A stretch of DNA of 64,000 nucleotides from Sphingomonas sp. Leaf230 (GTDB lineage Bacteria > Pseudomonadota > Alphaproteobacteria > Sphingomonadales > Sphingomonadaceae), in the NCBI RefSeq assembly GCF_001421745.1, contig NZ_LMKW01000008.1:678763-742762 (forward strand), read 5' to 3'. The notes under the pieces are model-generated. The model saw only the letters and a list, made by a program, of their open reading frames with translations. It did not search any database and had not been told where the DNA came from. This document shows, piece after piece, positions 41,871-49,800 of this stretch (position 1 is the stretch's first letter; each line of letters begins with the position of its first letter). Both the position numbers and the translations under genes were made by a program.

Positions 41871-42600
41871 CGGCTTCACCGCGGGCTTCGCGTCGCGTCA
41901 CACGACGACCGCGCACGTCTTGGCGAGCGCATTCGCACCACCATCCGGGTTCGCCGCAGCGGATATCCGCGAGCGTGCGACGGTGAGTCCGACCAACTTC
42001 GCGTCTCCGAACTTTTCTTCAGAGCCGAGCACGCCGCGCCACTTCAGCCCGGCCGACAAGGACGTGAACCCGACCGCCGGCTGGGATCCGCTCGATCCGG
42101 TCAGCGAATCGTCGTTCATCGATCCGCTCGCCGACGCGCATGCTGCCGGTTACGCAGAGGGCCTTGCCGCTGCGGCAGCGGCCGCACAGGAGACGGCTGC
42201 ACGCGACGGCGCGCTGCTCGGCGATCTCGCCAGCGCGCTCGGCAACGACCGGATCGACCGCGACCGCGTTGCGGCGCAGCTCCGCCAGACGGTGCTCTTC
42301 CTCGTCTCGAAACTCGTCGGCGAAGTCGGCATCGCGCCTGACGTGCTCGCCGGCCGGATCGAGACCGCCGCCGAACTTCTGTCCGACTCTGCCGAATCCG
42401 CGCTACTCCGCGTCCACCCGGACGATGTACCGCTGCTCGAAGGCCGCTTGCCGAAATCGATCTTCGCCGCCGGCGACCCAAACGTTACGCGCGGCAGCTT
42501 CGTGCTCGAAAGCGCGTCGACGATCGTCGAGGACGGTCCGGAACTGTGGCTGGATCAATTGGCGCAGGCGATCGACCGCGTGCCGGTGCCCAAATGCTGA
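41863..42600 (+). CDS. fliH: Flagellar export stator protein FliH
   Basis: The 245-residue protein has a variable N-terminal ~80 residues. A helical, Ala-rich centre follows (ADAHAAGYAEGLAAAAAAAQETAARDG, the usual FliH A/G-x3-G-type helix). The C-terminal domain has LLRVHPDDVPLLEGRLP and GSFVLESASTIVEDGPELWLDQLAQAI. FliH regulates the FliI ATPase. It overlaps fliG by 8 bases and fliI by 7 bases. Confidence 0.87.
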   Translation: MSNGFTAGFASRHTTTAHVLASAFAPPSGFAAADIRERATVSPTNFASPNFSSEPSTPRHFSPADKDVNPTAGWDPLDPVSESSFIDPLADAHAAGYAEGLAAAAAAAQETAARDGALLGDLASALGNDRIDRDRVAAQLRQTVLFLVSKLVGEVGIAPDVLAGRIETAAELLSDSAESALLRVHPDDVPLLEGRLPKSIFAAGDPNVTRGSFVLESASTIVEDGPELWLDQLAQAIDRVPVPKC

Positions 42601-43919
42601 ACCGCTTTACCGCCGATTATCTCGAAACCCTCTCCAACGCCGATTTCGTCGCCAAGCCAAAGGTCTCCGGCCGCCTCGCCTCGTTCGACGGGCTGCTGAT
42701 GGAAGCGGTCGGCCTCACGCTGCCCGTCGGAACCGTCTGCCAAGTCGGCGAAGGCGCGGCGAGCGTCGAGGCGGAAGTCATCGGCTTTCGCAATGGCCGG
42801 ACGTTGATGATGAACCTCGGTGGCGCCGCGGCCCTTCTTCCGCGCGCACCGGTCAAGCCGATTGGTGCGCCGGGGGAGGCCGAAGTCGGGGCTGCGATGC
42901 TCGGTCGCGTCGTCGACGGCGCCGGCAAGCCGATCGACGGCCTCGGCCCGATCCGCGGCGCCGGTCGCTGGCCGCTCGCGGGGAAACTCCAGTCGCCGCT
43001 CGATCGCGGGCGCGTGCTCGAACCGCTCGACGTCGGCGTGCGCGCGATCAACGGCCTGCTGACGATCGGCCAGGGCCAGCGTGTCGGCATCATGGCCGGC
43101 TCGGGCGTCGGCAAGTCGGTGCTACTCGGCATGATCGTCCGCGCCGCCCAGGCAGATGTGATCGTCATCGGCCTGATCGGCGAGCGCAGCCGCGAAGTCG
43201 CCGACTTCCTCGAAACCAAGGTCGCCGGCGCCGCGCGAAAGCGTTCGGTCGTGGTCGCCGTCCCCGCCAACCATTCCCCCGTCCTCCGCATCCGCGGCGC
43301 GCTACGGGCCCATGCGATCGCCGAGTCCTTTCGCGACGAGGGCAAGAAGGTCCTCCTGATCATGGACTCACTCACCCGCGTCGCCCATGCCGGTCGCGAA
43401 ATCGGCCTCGCGCTCGGCGAACCCGCGTCCGCGCGCGGTTATCCACCCAGCGCCATCGCCATGCTGCCGAACCTGATCGAGCGCGCGGGCGTCGACGTCC
43501 ACACCGGCGGCTCGATCACTGCGATCTATACGGTGCTGGCGGACGGCGACGACGGCAACGACCCGGTGGTCGATTCCGCCCGCTCGATCCTCGACGGCCA
43601 CATCGTCCTCAACCGCCACCTCGCGGAGCGCGGCGTGTATCCGGCGATCGACATCGGTCCGTCGGTCAGCCGCGTGATGACCGACATCGTGCCCGCGCAC
43701 CACGCCAAGGCTGCGCGGACGCTCCGCCGTCACCTCGCCACTTATGAGGAAAACCGCGATCTCGTGCTGATGGGCGCCTACCGCCACGGCGCCGATCCGG
43801 CGATCGACGCGGCGATCGCCTGTCACCCGGCAGTCATGGAATATATCCGCCAGGACGCCGACGAGACCGTGTCGTTGAACGACGCGGTCGCCGAGCTGAC
43901 CGGCGTGTTCGGCGGCTGA
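42594..43919 (+). CDS. fliI: Flagellum-specific ATPase FliI
   Basis: The protein has 441 residues from ATG 42594, which lies inside the end of fliH. It is an F1-beta-like ATPase with Walker A AGSGVGKS (168-175), the FliI motif RAINGLLTIGQGQRVGIM just before it, and GERSREVADFL and LLIMDSLTRVAHAGREIGLALGEPASARGYPPS after it. It powers substrate unfolding at the export gate with FliH and FliJ. Confidence 0.97.
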   Translation: MLNRFTADYLETLSNADFVAKPKVSGRLASFDGLLMEAVGLTLPVGTVCQVGEGAASVEAEVIGFRNGRTLMMNLGGAAALLPRAPVKPIGAPGEAEVGAAMLGRVVDGAGKPIDGLGPIRGAGRWPLAGKLQSPLDRGRVLEPLDVGVRAINGLLTIGQGQRVGIMAGSGVGKSVLLGMIVRAAQADVIVIGLIGERSREVADFLETKVAGAARKRSVVVAVPANHSPVLRIRGALRAHAIAESFRDEGKKVLLIMDSLTRVAHAGREIGLALGEPASARGYPPSAIAMLPNLIERAGVDVHTGGSITAIYTVLADGDDGNDPVVDSARSILDGHIVLNRHLAERGVYPAIDIGPSVSRVMTDIVPAHHAKAARTLRRHLATYEENRDLVLMGAYRHGADPAIDAAIACHPAVMEYIRQDADETVSLNDAVAELTGVFGG

Positions 43920-43920
43920 C

Positions 43921-44346
43921 ATGGCGGATGCCCGCAGCAGGACGCTCGCGCGCATCCACCGCGTCCGCACGCTCCAGCTCGGCCTGACCCGCGCCGACGA
44001 AGCACGCGCGCACGACAAATTCGCCAGCGAACAGGCGCTCTCCGGCCGTATCGCGCTGCTCGCCGAAGCCGTCGCGCCGGTCCACGAAACGCAGGTCGCC
44101 GTGTCGCTCGGCGCCGCCGCGCACTACCGCGACCGCCTGCAACAGTCCGCTCATGCCGCGGTCGAGCGCGTGCAGGCGGCCGAATTTCATGTCGAGCGCG
44201 CAGCGGAAGCAACGCGCGCCGCCAAGCGCGACCAGAGCGCGGTCAAGAAGCTCCTCGCCCGCGCCGACGCCGATGCGGTGTTGAAAGCGATCCGCACGAT
44301 GGAAGAGGCACCCGCCTTTCGGAAGGTTCGGCACGATCCTTGCTGA
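43921..44346 (+). CDS. fliJ: Flagellar export protein FliJ
   Basis: The 141-residue protein is almost entirely helical with heptad-like Ala/Leu/Arg spacing (LARIHRVRTLQLGLTRADEARAHDKF...; RVQAAEFHVERAAEATRAAKRDQSAVKKLLARADADA), as expected for the FliJ coiled coil. Sequence conservation is weak; size, coiled coil and position after fliI support the call. It starts one base after fliI. Confidence 0.82.
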   Translation: MADARSRTLARIHRVRTLQLGLTRADEARAHDKFASEQALSGRIALLAEAVAPVHETQVAVSLGAAAHYRDRLQQSAHAAVERVQAAEFHVERAAEATRAAKRDQSAVKKLLARADADAVLKAIRTMEEAPAFRKVRHDPC

Positions 44347-44379
44347 GTGTCGGGGAGAAGCCCGAACGCGAGTGCCCGA

Positions 44380-45519
44380 ATGATCCAGACCGCGACCCTT
44401 TCCCGTACCGTTCCCCTCCATCCTCGCGCCTCTGCTGCGAAGAGCGGCGGCGAGTCGGGCGATTTCGCGGGCGCCTTCGAACAGGTCAGCGACGACGCGA
44501 AACCCGAACCTTCCGCCGCAGCGCCGGAAGACGAGCCCCGGCAGGACGACGCCGCGACCGGCAACGCCTTGCCGCTGCCGGATGTCGTGCCCGATGCCGC
44601 CTTCGTTTGGCAGCCGATCATTGCAACGCCTGCCCCTGCCCCAGCCGTTTCCCTGCCCGCTGCACGCATCATCGATGCATCGGCCATGCAACCAGCGAGC
44701 GTGCAGCGCCCGACCTTCGCGCAATCGCAGCCGCAGGCCGCCACGCCTGCTCCGATAGAGCCTCAACCAATCCTGCCCGCCGCGCCGATCCAAGCTGGCG
44801 GCACACCCGCAACGCAGTTCGCCGCCGCGATCATGGCCGCGATACCACCGGTAAAGACGGCCGTGCAGACGCCGGTGGACACGCCGACCACCGACGCGCC
44901 GCGTTGGGCCACGCCCGATACGACGCCCGTCACCCTCGCCGTCGCGCAACCGGATGTCGTCCAGCCGCAACCCGGCACGGTCGCGTCGGCTGCGATAGTG
45001 TTCGGCGCGGCGATCCAGGCCGCGACCAAAGAGCGTGACGAGCCAGATACCCCCGCCGCCCCATCCGATACGCCGCTGACTCCGGTGGGTGCGACCGCAA
45101 CGCATGAGATCAAGGTTGCCGACGCGCAGCAGGCGCCACTCGACATGCGTCAGGAGCGCTGGCCGCACGCGATGATCGAGCGGATCGAGATGCTCCGCGA
45201 TGCCGCCGACGCGGTCGACACGCGCATCCGCCTCGTCCCCGATGCGCTCGGCGCGATCGACGTTTCGGTGAAGACCGAGGGCGATACGGTTCGGGTGCAC
45301 TTCAATGCCGAGCAGGCCGCGACGCGGACGTTGCTGGCGGACGCGCAGCCACGGCTCGCCGAACTCGCCGAGGCGCGCGGATTGAAACTTTCGCAAGGAT
45401 CGCTCGGCGACAGCGGTGCGCAACAGCAGCGCGCGCCCGCGACTCCGCAAACCCCGAATCGCCCTGCGCCGGTCTCCGCCGTGATCGCGGACGCGCCCGA
45501 CGACATACGAATCGCTTGA
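44380..45519 (+). CDS. fliK: Flagellar hook-length control protein FliK
   Basis: The 379-residue protein is low-complexity (Ala/Pro/Thr/Asp-rich) over its first ~260 residues, as in FliK rulers. The C-terminal FliK domain is IRLVPDALGAIDVSVKTEGDTVRVHFNAEQAATRTLLADAQPRLAELAEARGLKLSQGSL. ATG 44380 is used here; a GTG at 44347, directly after the fliJ stop, is an alternative. FliK measures the hook and switches export specificity. Confidence 0.88.
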   Translation: MIQTATLSRTVPLHPRASAAKSGGESGDFAGAFEQVSDDAKPEPSAAAPEDEPRQDDAATGNALPLPDVVPDAAFVWQPIIATPAPAPAVSLPAARIIDASAMQPASVQRPTFAQSQPQAATPAPIEPQPILPAAPIQAGGTPATQFAAAIMAAIPPVKTAVQTPVDTPTTDAPRWATPDTTPVTLAVAQPDVVQPQPGTVASAAIVFGAAIQAATKERDEPDTPAAPSDTPLTPVGATATHEIKVADAQQAPLDMRQERWPHAMIERIEMLRDAADAVDTRIRLVPDALGAIDVSVKTEGDTVRVHFNAEQAATRTLLADAQPRLAELAEARGLKLSQGSLGDSGAQQQRAPATPQTPNRPAPVSAVIADAPDDIRIA

Positions 45520-45538
45520 ACCGAAGGACCCTGAAATC

Positions 45539-46168
45539 ATGAGCGACACAAAAGAAACGCCCGACGCCGCCCCGAAGAAAAAGGGCAAGATGAAGACGAT
45601 CCTGATCGGCGGCGTCGCGCTGCTAGTGCTGGTCGGCGGTGGCGTCGGTGCGGGCGTCTATGCCTCCAGTGCGGGGCTGATCGGCGGTGGCGGTCACGCC
45701 GCCGAAGCCGAGGACGGCAAGCCCAAGCTCGTCCCCAAGAGCGAGCAGAAGCACGCGACCGAGGGCGGCGAAGGCGGCGGTCATGGCGGCGAGGACGCAG
45801 CGCCCGAAAACCACGGGATGAAGCCCCCCGCAGGGCAGGGCGGCGACAAATATGCCTCCACCTACTACCCGCTGGAGAAGGATTTCACCTCGAATCTCCA
45901 GGACTCGGTGCACTTCGTCCAGGTCGGTGTCGCGGTCTCCACACCATACGACGACACCGTGATCACCAACCTGAAGACCAACGACATCGCGGTCCGATCG
46001 GCGATCTTGATGGCGCTCGGCGACACCACCGAAGAGCAGGTGATGAGCAGCGACGGCAAGCGCCAGCTGCAGGTCCGACTGGCGAAGGCGATCAACGATA
46101 CGCTCAAGCAGAAGGAAGGATTCGGCGGCATCGGTAACGTTTACTTTACCAGTTTCGTCGTTCAGTGA
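45539..46168 (+). CDS. fliL: Flagellar basal body-associated protein FliL
   Basis: The 209-residue protein has a Lys-rich cytoplasmic N-terminus and one membrane helix at about residues 20-42 (ILIGGVALLVLVGGGVGAGVY). A Gly/His/Glu-rich linker precedes the FliL domain (YYPLEKDFTSNLQDSVHFVQVGVAVSTPY ... VRSAILMALGDTTEEQVMSSDGKRQLQVRLAKAIN). FliL surrounds the stator and supports torque. AAGGA lies upstream of the ATG. Confidence 0.92.
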   Translation: MSDTKETPDAAPKKKGKMKTILIGGVALLVLVGGGVGAGVYASSAGLIGGGGHAAEAEDGKPKLVPKSEQKHATEGGEGGGHGGEDAAPENHGMKPPAGQGGDKYASTYYPLEKDFTSNLQDSVHFVQVGVAVSTPYDDTVITNLKTNDIAVRSAILMALGDTTEEQVMSSDGKRQLQVRLAKAINDTLKQKEGFGGIGNVYFTSFVVQ

Positions 46169-46171
46169 GTC

Positions 46172-47134
46172 ATGGTTAACGAGGCCTCAGCAAAGACGCG
46201 CGAGCGACGCGACCGGGATCGCTCCGGCGCGCCCAAAGAGGGCGTGTTGCACCAGGGCGTACTCGGCGGGGCCAAGCTCAATCCGTTCGGCGACCTGCAC
46301 TCGCTCCAGCATTTGTCCGCCCGGTTCGCACGCGGTTTGCGCGGCGTGTTCGAGCCGTTGCTGCGCCAGGAAGTGCGCTGCTGGGCCGAGCCCTTGGTGG
46401 TCCAGCGCTTCACCGATTACCGCGCGGAACGCAGCGATGCGCTGACCGCGTGGCTGCCGCTGATCATGACGCCGGGGATGGCGCAGGCGCTGTGCATCAT
46501 GGACGGCAAGTTCGTGCTCGAGATGCTCGACATGTTCTTCGGCGGCACCGGCGCTGCGCCGCACACGCTGCCGACCGAGTTCTCGCCCGCCGCCGAGGCA
46601 ATGGTCGCGCGGATCGGCCAGATGATCGCGACGCCGCTGAAGACCGCGTGGGAGCCGATGGCACGGTTCGATTTTCTGCCGACGCGCGTCGAGGTGAACC
46701 CGGCGATGATCGCCGATCTCGACGGCGAGGACGCGATGATCGTCACGCGCTTCGGCATCGCCGCGGGCGCTGCGAAACCGGTGTTCCTCGATCTCGTCTA
46801 CCCCGTCTCCGCGTTGAAGCCGCACGCGCCGTCGTTGACCGCGAAGGTCGTCGGCAAGTCGGCCGAGCCCGATCCGGCCTGGCGCACCGAGCTGACGCGG
46901 GCCGCGATGAACGTGCGCTTCCCGATCCGCTCGGTACTCGCCGAGCCGATCGTCAAGCTGACGATGCTGATGGACCTGAAACCCGGCGACGTGATCCCGA
47001 TCACCATCTCGGGCGACGTGCCGGTGATGGTCGGCAACAACCGCCTCGGCTGCGGCACGGTCGGCACGTCCAACGGCTTCGCCGCCATCCAGCTCACCTC
47101 GATTACCCGTTTCGACGAAGGATTTGCAGCATGA
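46172..47134 (+). CDS. fliM: Flagellar motor switch protein FliM
   Basis: The 320-residue protein has a middle domain with FARGLRGVFEPLLRQEVRCWAEP, MDGKFVLEMLDMFFGGTG and a C-terminal SpoA-like domain (LMDLKPGDVIPITISGDVPVMVGNNRLGCGTVGTSNGFAAIQL). The N-terminal CheY-binding LSQ-type motif is not obvious in the short basic leader. It forms the C ring with FliG and FliN. It overlaps fliN as ATGA. Confidence 0.93.
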   Translation: MVNEASAKTRERRDRDRSGAPKEGVLHQGVLGGAKLNPFGDLHSLQHLSARFARGLRGVFEPLLRQEVRCWAEPLVVQRFTDYRAERSDALTAWLPLIMTPGMAQALCIMDGKFVLEMLDMFFGGTGAAPHTLPTEFSPAAEAMVARIGQMIATPLKTAWEPMARFDFLPTRVEVNPAMIADLDGEDAMIVTRFGIAAGAAKPVFLDLVYPVSALKPHAPSLTAKVVGKSAEPDPAWRTELTRAAMNVRFPIRSVLAEPIVKLTMLMDLKPGDVIPITISGDVPVMVGNNRLGCGTVGTSNGFAAIQLTSITRFDEGFAA

Positions 47135-47421
47135 ACGACATGACCGGAGGCTTCCCCGTAGATGCTGCCGTCGCCGCCAATTTCCGGCTGCTCCAGGATG
47201 TCGACGTCAAGCTGACCGTCGAGATCGGCTCGACCAGCCTGACGCTGCGCGAACTGCTCGCGCTCGGCGAATCCAGCGTGATCGAGCTCGATCGCCAGGC
47301 CAACGAGCTGCTCGATGTATTCGTCAACGGCACGCTGATCGGGCGCGGCGAAGTGGTGACGGTCGGCGAGCGCTTCGGCGTGCGGATGACCGAGCTCGTG
47401 TCTCCAGACAAGCGCGGCTGA
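47131..47421 (+). CDS. fliN: Flagellar motor switch protein FliN
   Basis: The 96-residue protein is mostly one SpoA domain: FRLLQDVDVKLTVEIGSTSLTLRELLALGESSVIELDRQANELLDVFVNGTLIGRGEVVTVGERFGVRMTEL. This is the standard FliN sequence. It completes the C ring and helps dock FliH/FliI. Confidence 0.96.
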   Translation: MNDMTGGFPVDAAVAANFRLLQDVDVKLTVEIGSTSLTLRELLALGESSVIELDRQANELLDVFVNGTLIGRGEVVTVGERFGVRMTELVSPDKRG

Positions 47422-47426
47422 GCCCG

Positions 47427-47681
47427 ATGCTGTGGACCTATATCCTCAAGCTCGTCATCCTGCTGCCACTCGTGTGCGGACTGATGTTCGGTTGCCTGTA
47501 CCTGTGGCGCAAGTTCGAGAGCCGGATTCCGGGCAAGCCCTCGACGCGGCTGATCGGCGTCAAGGAAACGATGATGATCTCGCCGGGCCTGCGCCTCGCG
47601 GTGATCGATTTCGAGGGCCGCCGGCTGCTCGTCTCGGTCGGCCGCGGCGGCGTGCACCTGATCGACAAGGTCGACGCATGA
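47427..47681 (+). CDS. fliO: Flagellar biosynthesis protein FliO
   Basis: The 84-residue protein has one N-terminal membrane helix (YILKLVILLPLVCGLMFGCLYLW) followed by a small basic cytoplasmic domain with VKETMMISPGLRLAVIDFEGRRLLVSVGRGGVHLI, the FliO core. FliO helps assemble the FliP ring. Its stop overlaps the fliP ATG (ATGA at 47678-47681). Confidence 0.87.
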   Translation: MLWTYILKLVILLPLVCGLMFGCLYLWRKFESRIPGKPSTRLIGVKETMMISPGLRLAVIDFEGRRLLVSVGRGGVHLIDKVDA

Positions 47682-48625
47682 GCGCGGTCGCTCGTCCGAC
47701 GGTGACGCGGAAAGGCTCGGGCCCTGCCCTATTCGCCGCATCGACCGCCAAACCGTTTCCCCGCGCACGCGGGAATCCAGGAGCCACGAACGGTGCGCTG
47801 CATACTTCTGCGCCGCGCCCGCGCGCAAACGCATGGCTGTGGATAGGCCTCGCCGTCCTGCTCGCCCTCTTCCTTGCGATGCCCGCCTTCGCGCAAGGCG
47901 TCCCCGCTCCGACCAACCCCGCCGTCGGCGACGCGGTCGATCGCGCGCTCGGCCAGCTCGGCGGACAGGCTGCGGGCAACACCGGCCAGAGCGGCTCGCT
48001 GTCGCTGTCGCTGCAAGTCCTCATCATCATGGGACTGCTCACGGTCCTGCCGGGCATCCTGCTGATGATGACGAGCTTCACGCGGATCATCATCGTGCTC
48101 GCGATCCTGCGCCAAGCGCTCGGGCTGCAACAGACGCCGCCGAACCAGGTGCTGCTCGGGCTGTCGCTGTTCCTCAGCTTCTTCATCATGGCGCCGACGA
48201 TCAGCCAGATCAACACGACCGCGATCCAGCCCTATGCCGCCGGGCAACTGGCGGGCACGCAGATGATCACGACCGCCGGCGTCCCGCTGCACGCGTTCAT
48301 GGTCAAGCAGACGCGGATCAAGGACGTCACTATGTTTGCGCAGATCGCAAAGTCCGGGCCCTACGCGACGCCGACCGACATCCCCTTCTCGGTGCTGCTC
48401 CCCGCCTTTGTCACGTCCGAGCTGAAGACCGCGTTCCAGATCGGCTTCCTGATCTTCCTGCCGTTCATCGTCATCGATCTCGTCGTCGCGACCGTGCTAA
48501 TGTCGCTCGGCATGGCTATGCTCAGTCCGACGATCATCTCGATGCCGTTCAAGCTGCTGCTGTTCGTGCTGGTCGACGGCTGGGCACTGACGATGGGCAG
48601 CCTCGCCAACTCGTTCGCGACCTGA
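47678..48625 (+). CDS. fliP: Flagellar export gate protein FliP
   Basis: The 315-residue protein has the FliP core from about residue 110: VLIIMGLLTVLPGILLMMTSFTRIIIVLAILRQALGLQQTPPNQVLLGLSLFLSFFIM, and a C-terminus with LSPTIISMPFKLLLFVLVDGWALTMGSLANSF. Before the signal-peptide-like helix (WIGLAVLLALFLAMPAFAQG, residues ~52-71) there are about 50 extra residues, unusual for FliP. Part of them (KPFPRARGNPGATN) is the translation of a REP palindrome at 47752-47794. Coupled to fliO by ATGA. Confidence 0.94.
   Translation: MSAVARPTVTRKGSGPALFAASTAKPFPRARGNPGATNGALHTSAPRPRANAWLWIGLAVLLALFLAMPAFAQGVPAPTNPAVGDAVDRALGQLGGQAAGNTGQSGSLSLSLQVLIIMGLLTVLPGILLMMTSFTRIIIVLAILRQALGLQQTPPNQVLLGLSLFLSFFIMAPTISQINTTAIQPYAAGQLAGTQMITTAGVPLHAFMVKQTRIKDVTMFAQIAKSGPYATPTDIPFSVLLPAFVTSELKTAFQIGFLIFLPFIVIDLVVATVLMSLGMAMLSPTIISMPFKLLLFVLVDGWALTMGSLANSFAT
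47752..47794. repeat. REP-like palindrome inside the 5' end of fliP
   Basis: ACCGTT at 47752 and AACGGT ending at 47794 bound a 43-base element with an internal stem TCCCCGCG-CAC-GCGGGA. It is read in frame as part of the FliP N-terminus. The CCGCGCACGCGGGAATCCAG core resembles dispersed sphingomonad palindromes. Confidence 0.7.
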
Positions 48626-48629
48626 GAGC

Positions 48630-48899
48630 ATGGACGCGCAATATTTCCTGACCGTCGCCAATCAGACGATGTGGGTGCTGGCGCTCGCCAGTGCGCCGAT
48701 CCTGATCCCCGCGCTGCTCGCGGGGCTGATCCTCGGGATGATCCAGGCGGCGACGTCGATCAACGAGCAGACGCTGTCGTTCGTGCCCAAGCTGGTCGTG
48801 GTCGCGGTGTCGATCCTGATCTTCGGGAGCCTGATCCTGGGGTTGCTGAGCGATTTCACGATCGGGATCTTCGAGCGTATCCCGGATCTGGTGAAGTGA
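48630..48899 (+). CDS. fliQ: Flagellar export gate protein FliQ
   Basis: The 89-residue protein has two helices and the canonical FliQ text: MWVLALASAPILIPALLAGLILGMIQAATSINEQTLSFVPKLVVVAVSILIFGSLILGLLSDFTIGIFERIPDL. It starts 4 bases after fliP. Confidence 0.96.
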   Translation: MDAQYFLTVANQTMWVLALASAPILIPALLAGLILGMIQAATSINEQTLSFVPKLVVVAVSILIFGSLILGLLSDFTIGIFERIPDLVK

Positions 48900-48911
48900 C
48901 CGCACTTGCTG

Positions 48912-49018
48912 CTCCCTTCCCGCTTGCGGGAGGGGTCGGGGGAGGGGCGTGCCTCATGAGCCGGACGCCGGTACGTACGTCGCGCCCTCCCCTAACCCCT
49001 CCCGCAAGCGGGAGGGGA
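48912..49018. repeat. REP-like inverted repeat pair between fliQ and fliR
   Basis: Arms at 48912-48948 and 48983-49018 (CCCGCTTGCGGGAGGGGTCG with GGGGAGGGG, and the complement) enclose about 34 bases. It belongs to the same family as 29101-29208 and 31663-31772. Its right arm ends in GGGAGGGGAAC, which lies at ribosome-binding distance from the fliR GTG. Confidence 0.85.
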
Positions 49019-49026
49019 ACTTTACA

Positions 49027-49800
49027 GTGCTAGGCTTCGGCCTCTCGATCGAGCCGCAGCTCTGGGCGCTCGTGTTCGTGATGATCCGCATCGGTGCGAC
49101 GTTCATCGCGGCGCCAGTGTTCGGCTCCGTCTCGGTACCGCTCACTGTGCGCGTCACGCTGTCGGGCGCGATCGGGTTCCTCGTGCTCGCGGCCCACCCA
49201 ATCGTCCCACCACAGAACATCTTCGCGGTCTCCACCATACTCTCCGCCGCCGCCGAAGCACTCGTCGGCCTCGCGCTCGGCTTCGTCCTCCAGATCGCGT
49301 TCGCTGCGCCGATGATCGCGGCCGAAGTGATCGGCGGCGCGATGGGGCTTGGGTTCGCGTCCTCGATCGACCCGCAGAACGGCAAGTCCTCCCCTGCCCT
49401 CGGCCAGTTCTTCTCGATCATGCTGACGTTGCTGTTCCTGTCGGTCGACGGCCACCTGATCCTGATCGACCTGCTGGTGAAGAGCTACGACGTGCTCCCT
49501 CCGGGCGCCGCGTGGATCGGCGTCGAGCGGCTGAAGGCAATCGCGTTCTTCGGCGGTTATGCGTTCCTTGCGGGGCTATTGCTCGCGCTCCCGGTCGGTT
49601 TCCTGCTGCTCTGCCTTAACATCGTCGTCGGCATGCTGAGCCGTGCCGCGCCCTCGCTCAACCTGTTCGCGGTCGGCCTCCCCGCCAGCCTCGCGGTCGG
49701 CGTCGTCACGCTGGCGATCGCGTTCCCGACGATGGGCGACTACATGCTCGTCATCGTCCGCGAAGGCCTCGCCGCCACCGAAAACCTGGTGCTCGGCTGA
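49027..49800 (+). CDS. fliR: Flagellar export gate protein FliR
   Basis: The protein has 257 residues from GTG 49027; the open extension to 48949 is repeat DNA. Six or so helices carry the FliR pattern: WALVFVMIRIGATFIAAPVFGSVSVPLTVRVTLSGAIGFLV, GGAMGLGFASSIDPQNGKSSPALGQFF and LNIVVGMLSRAAPSLNLFAVGLPASLAVG. The only Shine-Dalgarno-like sequence (GAGGGG, 9 bases upstream) is part of the REP arm. It shares one base with flhB (TGATG). Confidence 0.93.
   Translation: MLGFGLSIEPQLWALVFVMIRIGATFIAAPVFGSVSVPLTVRVTLSGAIGFLVLAAHPIVPPQNIFAVSTILSAAAEALVGLALGFVLQIAFAAPMIAAEVIGGAMGLGFASSIDPQNGKSSPALGQFFSIMLTLLFLSVDGHLILIDLLVKSYDVLPPGAAWIGVERLKAIAFFGGYAFLAGLLLALPVGFLLLCLNIVVGMLSRAAPSLNLFAVGLPASLAVGVVTLAIAFPTMGDYMLVIVREGLAATENLVLG

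Noticed and set aside
43834..45588. Open frame of 584 codons on the minus strand
   Set aside because: It is antisense to fliJ, fliK and fliL, which have clear family motifs. The translation is low-complexity Arg/Gly.
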